Part shown: piece by piece, positions 62,459-64,000 of the stretch
Position numbering within the stretch: the first letter of the stretch is position 1
How the letters are laid out: every line of letters starts with the position of its first letter
NCBI RefSeq assembly: GCF_028553785.1
Contig: NZ_CP067136.1
Location: 1,178,001 to 1,242,000 of the forward strand
Origin: Paracoccus fistulariae
GTDB taxonomy: Bacteria; Pseudomonadota; Alphaproteobacteria; Rhodobacterales; Rhodobacteraceae
Reading direction: 5' to 3'
DNA: 64,000 nt
Translations under genes and position numbers: made by a program
The notes under the pieces: model-generated
Database searches by the model: none
Told to the model about the DNA's origin: nothing
The model's input: the letters and a program-made list of their open reading frames with translations, nothing else

Positions 62459-63600
62459 CCGAAATCGGCGGATTTCATCAGACGCGACAGCAGCAGCGGG
62501 ATCAGCAGCAGCGCGGCCAGCCCGACAAAGATCACCGAGAAGCTGAAATGTTCCGCCAGCCAGCCGATGCTGCCGGGCGCCACGAGGATGCCGGAATAGC
62601 CCATCGTCGTGACGACGGACAGCCCGACACCGCTGGCCAGACCCGGCATGTTCCCGGCGGCGGAAAAGGCGATGGGCACCATATTGGCCAGCCCCAGACC
62701 GGCAAAGGCGAAGCCTGCGATGGCCATCACCGGCGAAGATGACAGCCCCGCAATCGTCAGGCCGATGATCGCGATCACCGCGCTGACCCGCAATGTGCGG
62801 ACCGCGCCAAAGCGCTGCCGGATCTCATCCCCCAGAAAGCGCATCACGGCCATCGTCCCGGCACAGGCGGCAAAGCCCCACCCCGCCAGCGACAGCGAGG
62901 CGCCGAGTTCGCGTTGAAGATAGACGGCGGCCCAGTCCAGAATCGCGCCCTCGGGGATCATGCAGCACAGCGCGACAAGGCCGATCACATAGGGCAGCGG
63001 CGTTCGCGGCAGGCGCAGCGGCGTCGAAGCGCGATCCTCCTGGCTTGGCGCATCGTGCAGCAGGCGCGGAAAGATCAGCGCAAGACCGGCAGCGACCACC
63101 AGCGTCAGCAAGACCGAGTGCCCGATCTCACCCAGCAGGGTGATGCCGATGCCGCCAAGCCCCGCCCCGGCCACGCCGCCAAGGCTCCAGAATCCGTGGC
63201 AAGAGGACATGATGGCCCGCCGCCGCGCCCGCTCGACCGCGACAGCATTGGCATTCATCGCCACATCCATGCCGCCGATGGTGCCGCCGAACAGCACCAC
63301 CACGGCGGCCACGCTCCACAGCGTCGGCGCCAGCGACATCAGCAGCATCACCGGCGCCGACAAGATCGCCGCCAGACGCACCGAAAAGCTGGACCCATAG
63401 CGCGCCGTCAGCCCGCCAAAGACCGGCATCATCGTGACCGAGCCCAGACCCATGCACAGCACGATCAGGCCCATCGTCGATTCCGAGATCTGCAGGCGCG
63501 ACATCAGCACCGGGATCTTGGGTGCCCAGCTGCCAATGATCAGCCCGTTCAGAAAGAACAGGCCAGAGACGGCCAGCCGTGCCTGACTTACGCCGCGCAT
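62455..63600 (-). CDS. MFS transporter
   Basis: A 381-residue secondary transporter with about 12 membrane helices. Its N terminus ([23 protein letters not shown]) and the loop [14 protein letters not shown] between helices 2 and 3 match the YbjJ/FucP-like MFS branch often seen in actinobacteria and proteobacteria. The helix 4-5 region with [19 protein letters not shown] is also typical. Substrate unknown; gene lies 5 bp downstream of the dehydrogenase fragment, probably co-transcribed. Confidence 0.87.
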   Translation of the reverse strand: MRGVSQARLAVSGLFFLNGLIIGSWAPKIPVLMSRLQISESTMGLIVLCMGLGSVTMMPVFGGLTARYGSSFSVRLAAILSAPVMLLMSLAPTLWSVAAVVVLFGGTIGGMDVAMNANAVAVERARRRAIMSSCHGFWSLGGVAGAGLGGIGITLLGEIGHSVLLTLVVAAGLALIFPRLLHDAPSQEDRASTPLRLPRTPLPYVIGLVALCCMIPEGAILDWAAVYLQRELGASLSLAGWGFAACAGTMAVMRFLGDEIRQRFGAVRTLRVSAVIAIIGLTIAGLSSSPVMAIAGFAFAGLGLANMVPIAFSAAGNMPGLASGVGLSVVTTMGYSGILVAPGSIGWLAEHFSFSVIFVGLAALLLIPLLLSRLMKSADFG

Positions 63601-63605
63601 CCTTG

Positions 63606-64000
63606 TTACAGCATCGAGGGCACGACCAGATCCGGCGGCCGGTGGCCATCGGCGAAGGTCTTGATATTGATGATGACTTTCTCACCCATCTCGGCGCGTC
63701 CCTCGACCGTTGCCGATCCCATATGCGGCAGCAGCACCACGTTGGACAGTTCGCGCAGGCGGGGGTTGATCTCATGGCCGTGTTCGAACACATCCAAACC
63801 GGCGCCCGCGATCTCTCCGGCGCGCAGCATGCGGGTCAGGGCGTTTTCGTCGATCACCTCACCGCGCGAGGTATTCACGACCACCGCGCTTGGCTTCATC
63901 AGCTTCAGCCGTCGCGCATTCAGCAGATGGAAGGTCGAGGGCGTATGCGGCGCGTTCACGCTGATGATATCCATCCGCGCCAGCATCTGATCCAGGCTTT
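63606..64000 (-). CDS. D-2-hydroxyacid dehydrogenase, C-terminal part (N terminus outside window)
   Basis: Only the last ~131 codons are visible; the frame is open to the right edge (reading SLDQMLARMDIISVNAP). This is the end of the NAD-binding domain and the C-terminal closure of the 2-hydroxyacid dehydrogenase family: NAPHTPSTFHLLNA, VVNTSRGEVIDENAL (catalytic Arg in NTSRG), GAGLDVFEH (Glu region) and LPHMGSATVEGR with the catalytic His. Glyoxylate/hydroxypyruvate reductase-like activity is the most likely, based on this motif set. Likely precedes the MFS gene in an operon. Confidence 0.9.
   Translation of the reverse strand, partial: SLDQMLARMDIISVNAPHTPSTFHLLNARRLKLMKPSAVVVNTSRGEVIDENALTRMLRAGEIAGAGLDVFEHGHEINPRLRELSNVVLLPHMGSATVEGRAEMGEKVIINIKTFADGHRPPDLVVPSML

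Overview
The window reads as chromosomal DNA of a GC-rich alphaproteobacterium, most likely family Rhodobacteraceae and Paracoccus-like. Supporting signs are a GTTC-N7-GTTC SOS box before uvrA (the alphaproteobacterial LexA type), a stand-alone NDUFS4-like complex I subunit, the infA-maf-RNase G/E-yacG and tatABC arrangements, and a Rhodobacteraceae-style intergenic hairpin repeat. The species is an inference. No phage, transposon, integrase or CRISPR array was seen.

Layout. 0-7 kb: end of a GntP-family permease, the nitrogen pair glnB-glnA, the NAD(P)HX repair enzyme nnr, and a secreted alkaline phosphatase with an acidic tail. 6.8-11.4 kb: class Ib ribonucleotide reductase operon nrdHIEF plus a MazG-like pyrophosphohydrolase, behind two NrdR boxes and a long structured leader. 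11.7-14.1 kb: the Rieske oxygenase and reductase pair gbcAB for glycine betaine demethylation. 14-16.7 kb: a small Asn/Ser-rich secreted protein, ppk2, a candidate structured RNA ending in a strong terminator, a DUF1330 gene and a TerB-like gene. 16.7-22.8 kb: a putrescine (Puu-like) catabolic group, an aminotransferase and an Lrp-type regulator. 22.9-31.4 kb: a secreted hydrolase, a GMC dehydrogenase joined to a complete branched-chain-type ABC transporter, and a divergent LysR regulator.

31.5-42.9 kb: small envelope genes (SodC, an I78-type lipoprotein), uvrB, tRNA-Phe, yacG/RNase G-like/maf/infA, an orphan FliM-like protein preceded by a degenerate receiver, a DUF815 ATPase, tatABC and a retroviral-type aspartic protease. 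42.9-47.4 kb: TPP riboswitch and thiDOSGEF. 47.4-57 kb: PhoD-like phosphatase, pyruvate carboxylase, uvrA and small membrane proteins. 57-64 kb: tRNA-Gly, a TetR regulator with a 17-bp palindrome, a dimethylglycine/sarcosine dehydrogenase, panCB, an MFS transporter and the C-terminal part of a D-2-hydroxyacid dehydrogenase.

Common themes are nitrogen and methylamine metabolism (glnBA, gbcAB, the dimethylglycine dehydrogenase, the Puu group), cofactor synthesis (thiamine, pantothenate) and DNA precursor supply and repair. The least explained elements are the structured RNA near 15.7 kb, the repeated leader of the nrd operon, and the receiver/FliM-like pair with no flagellar genes around it.
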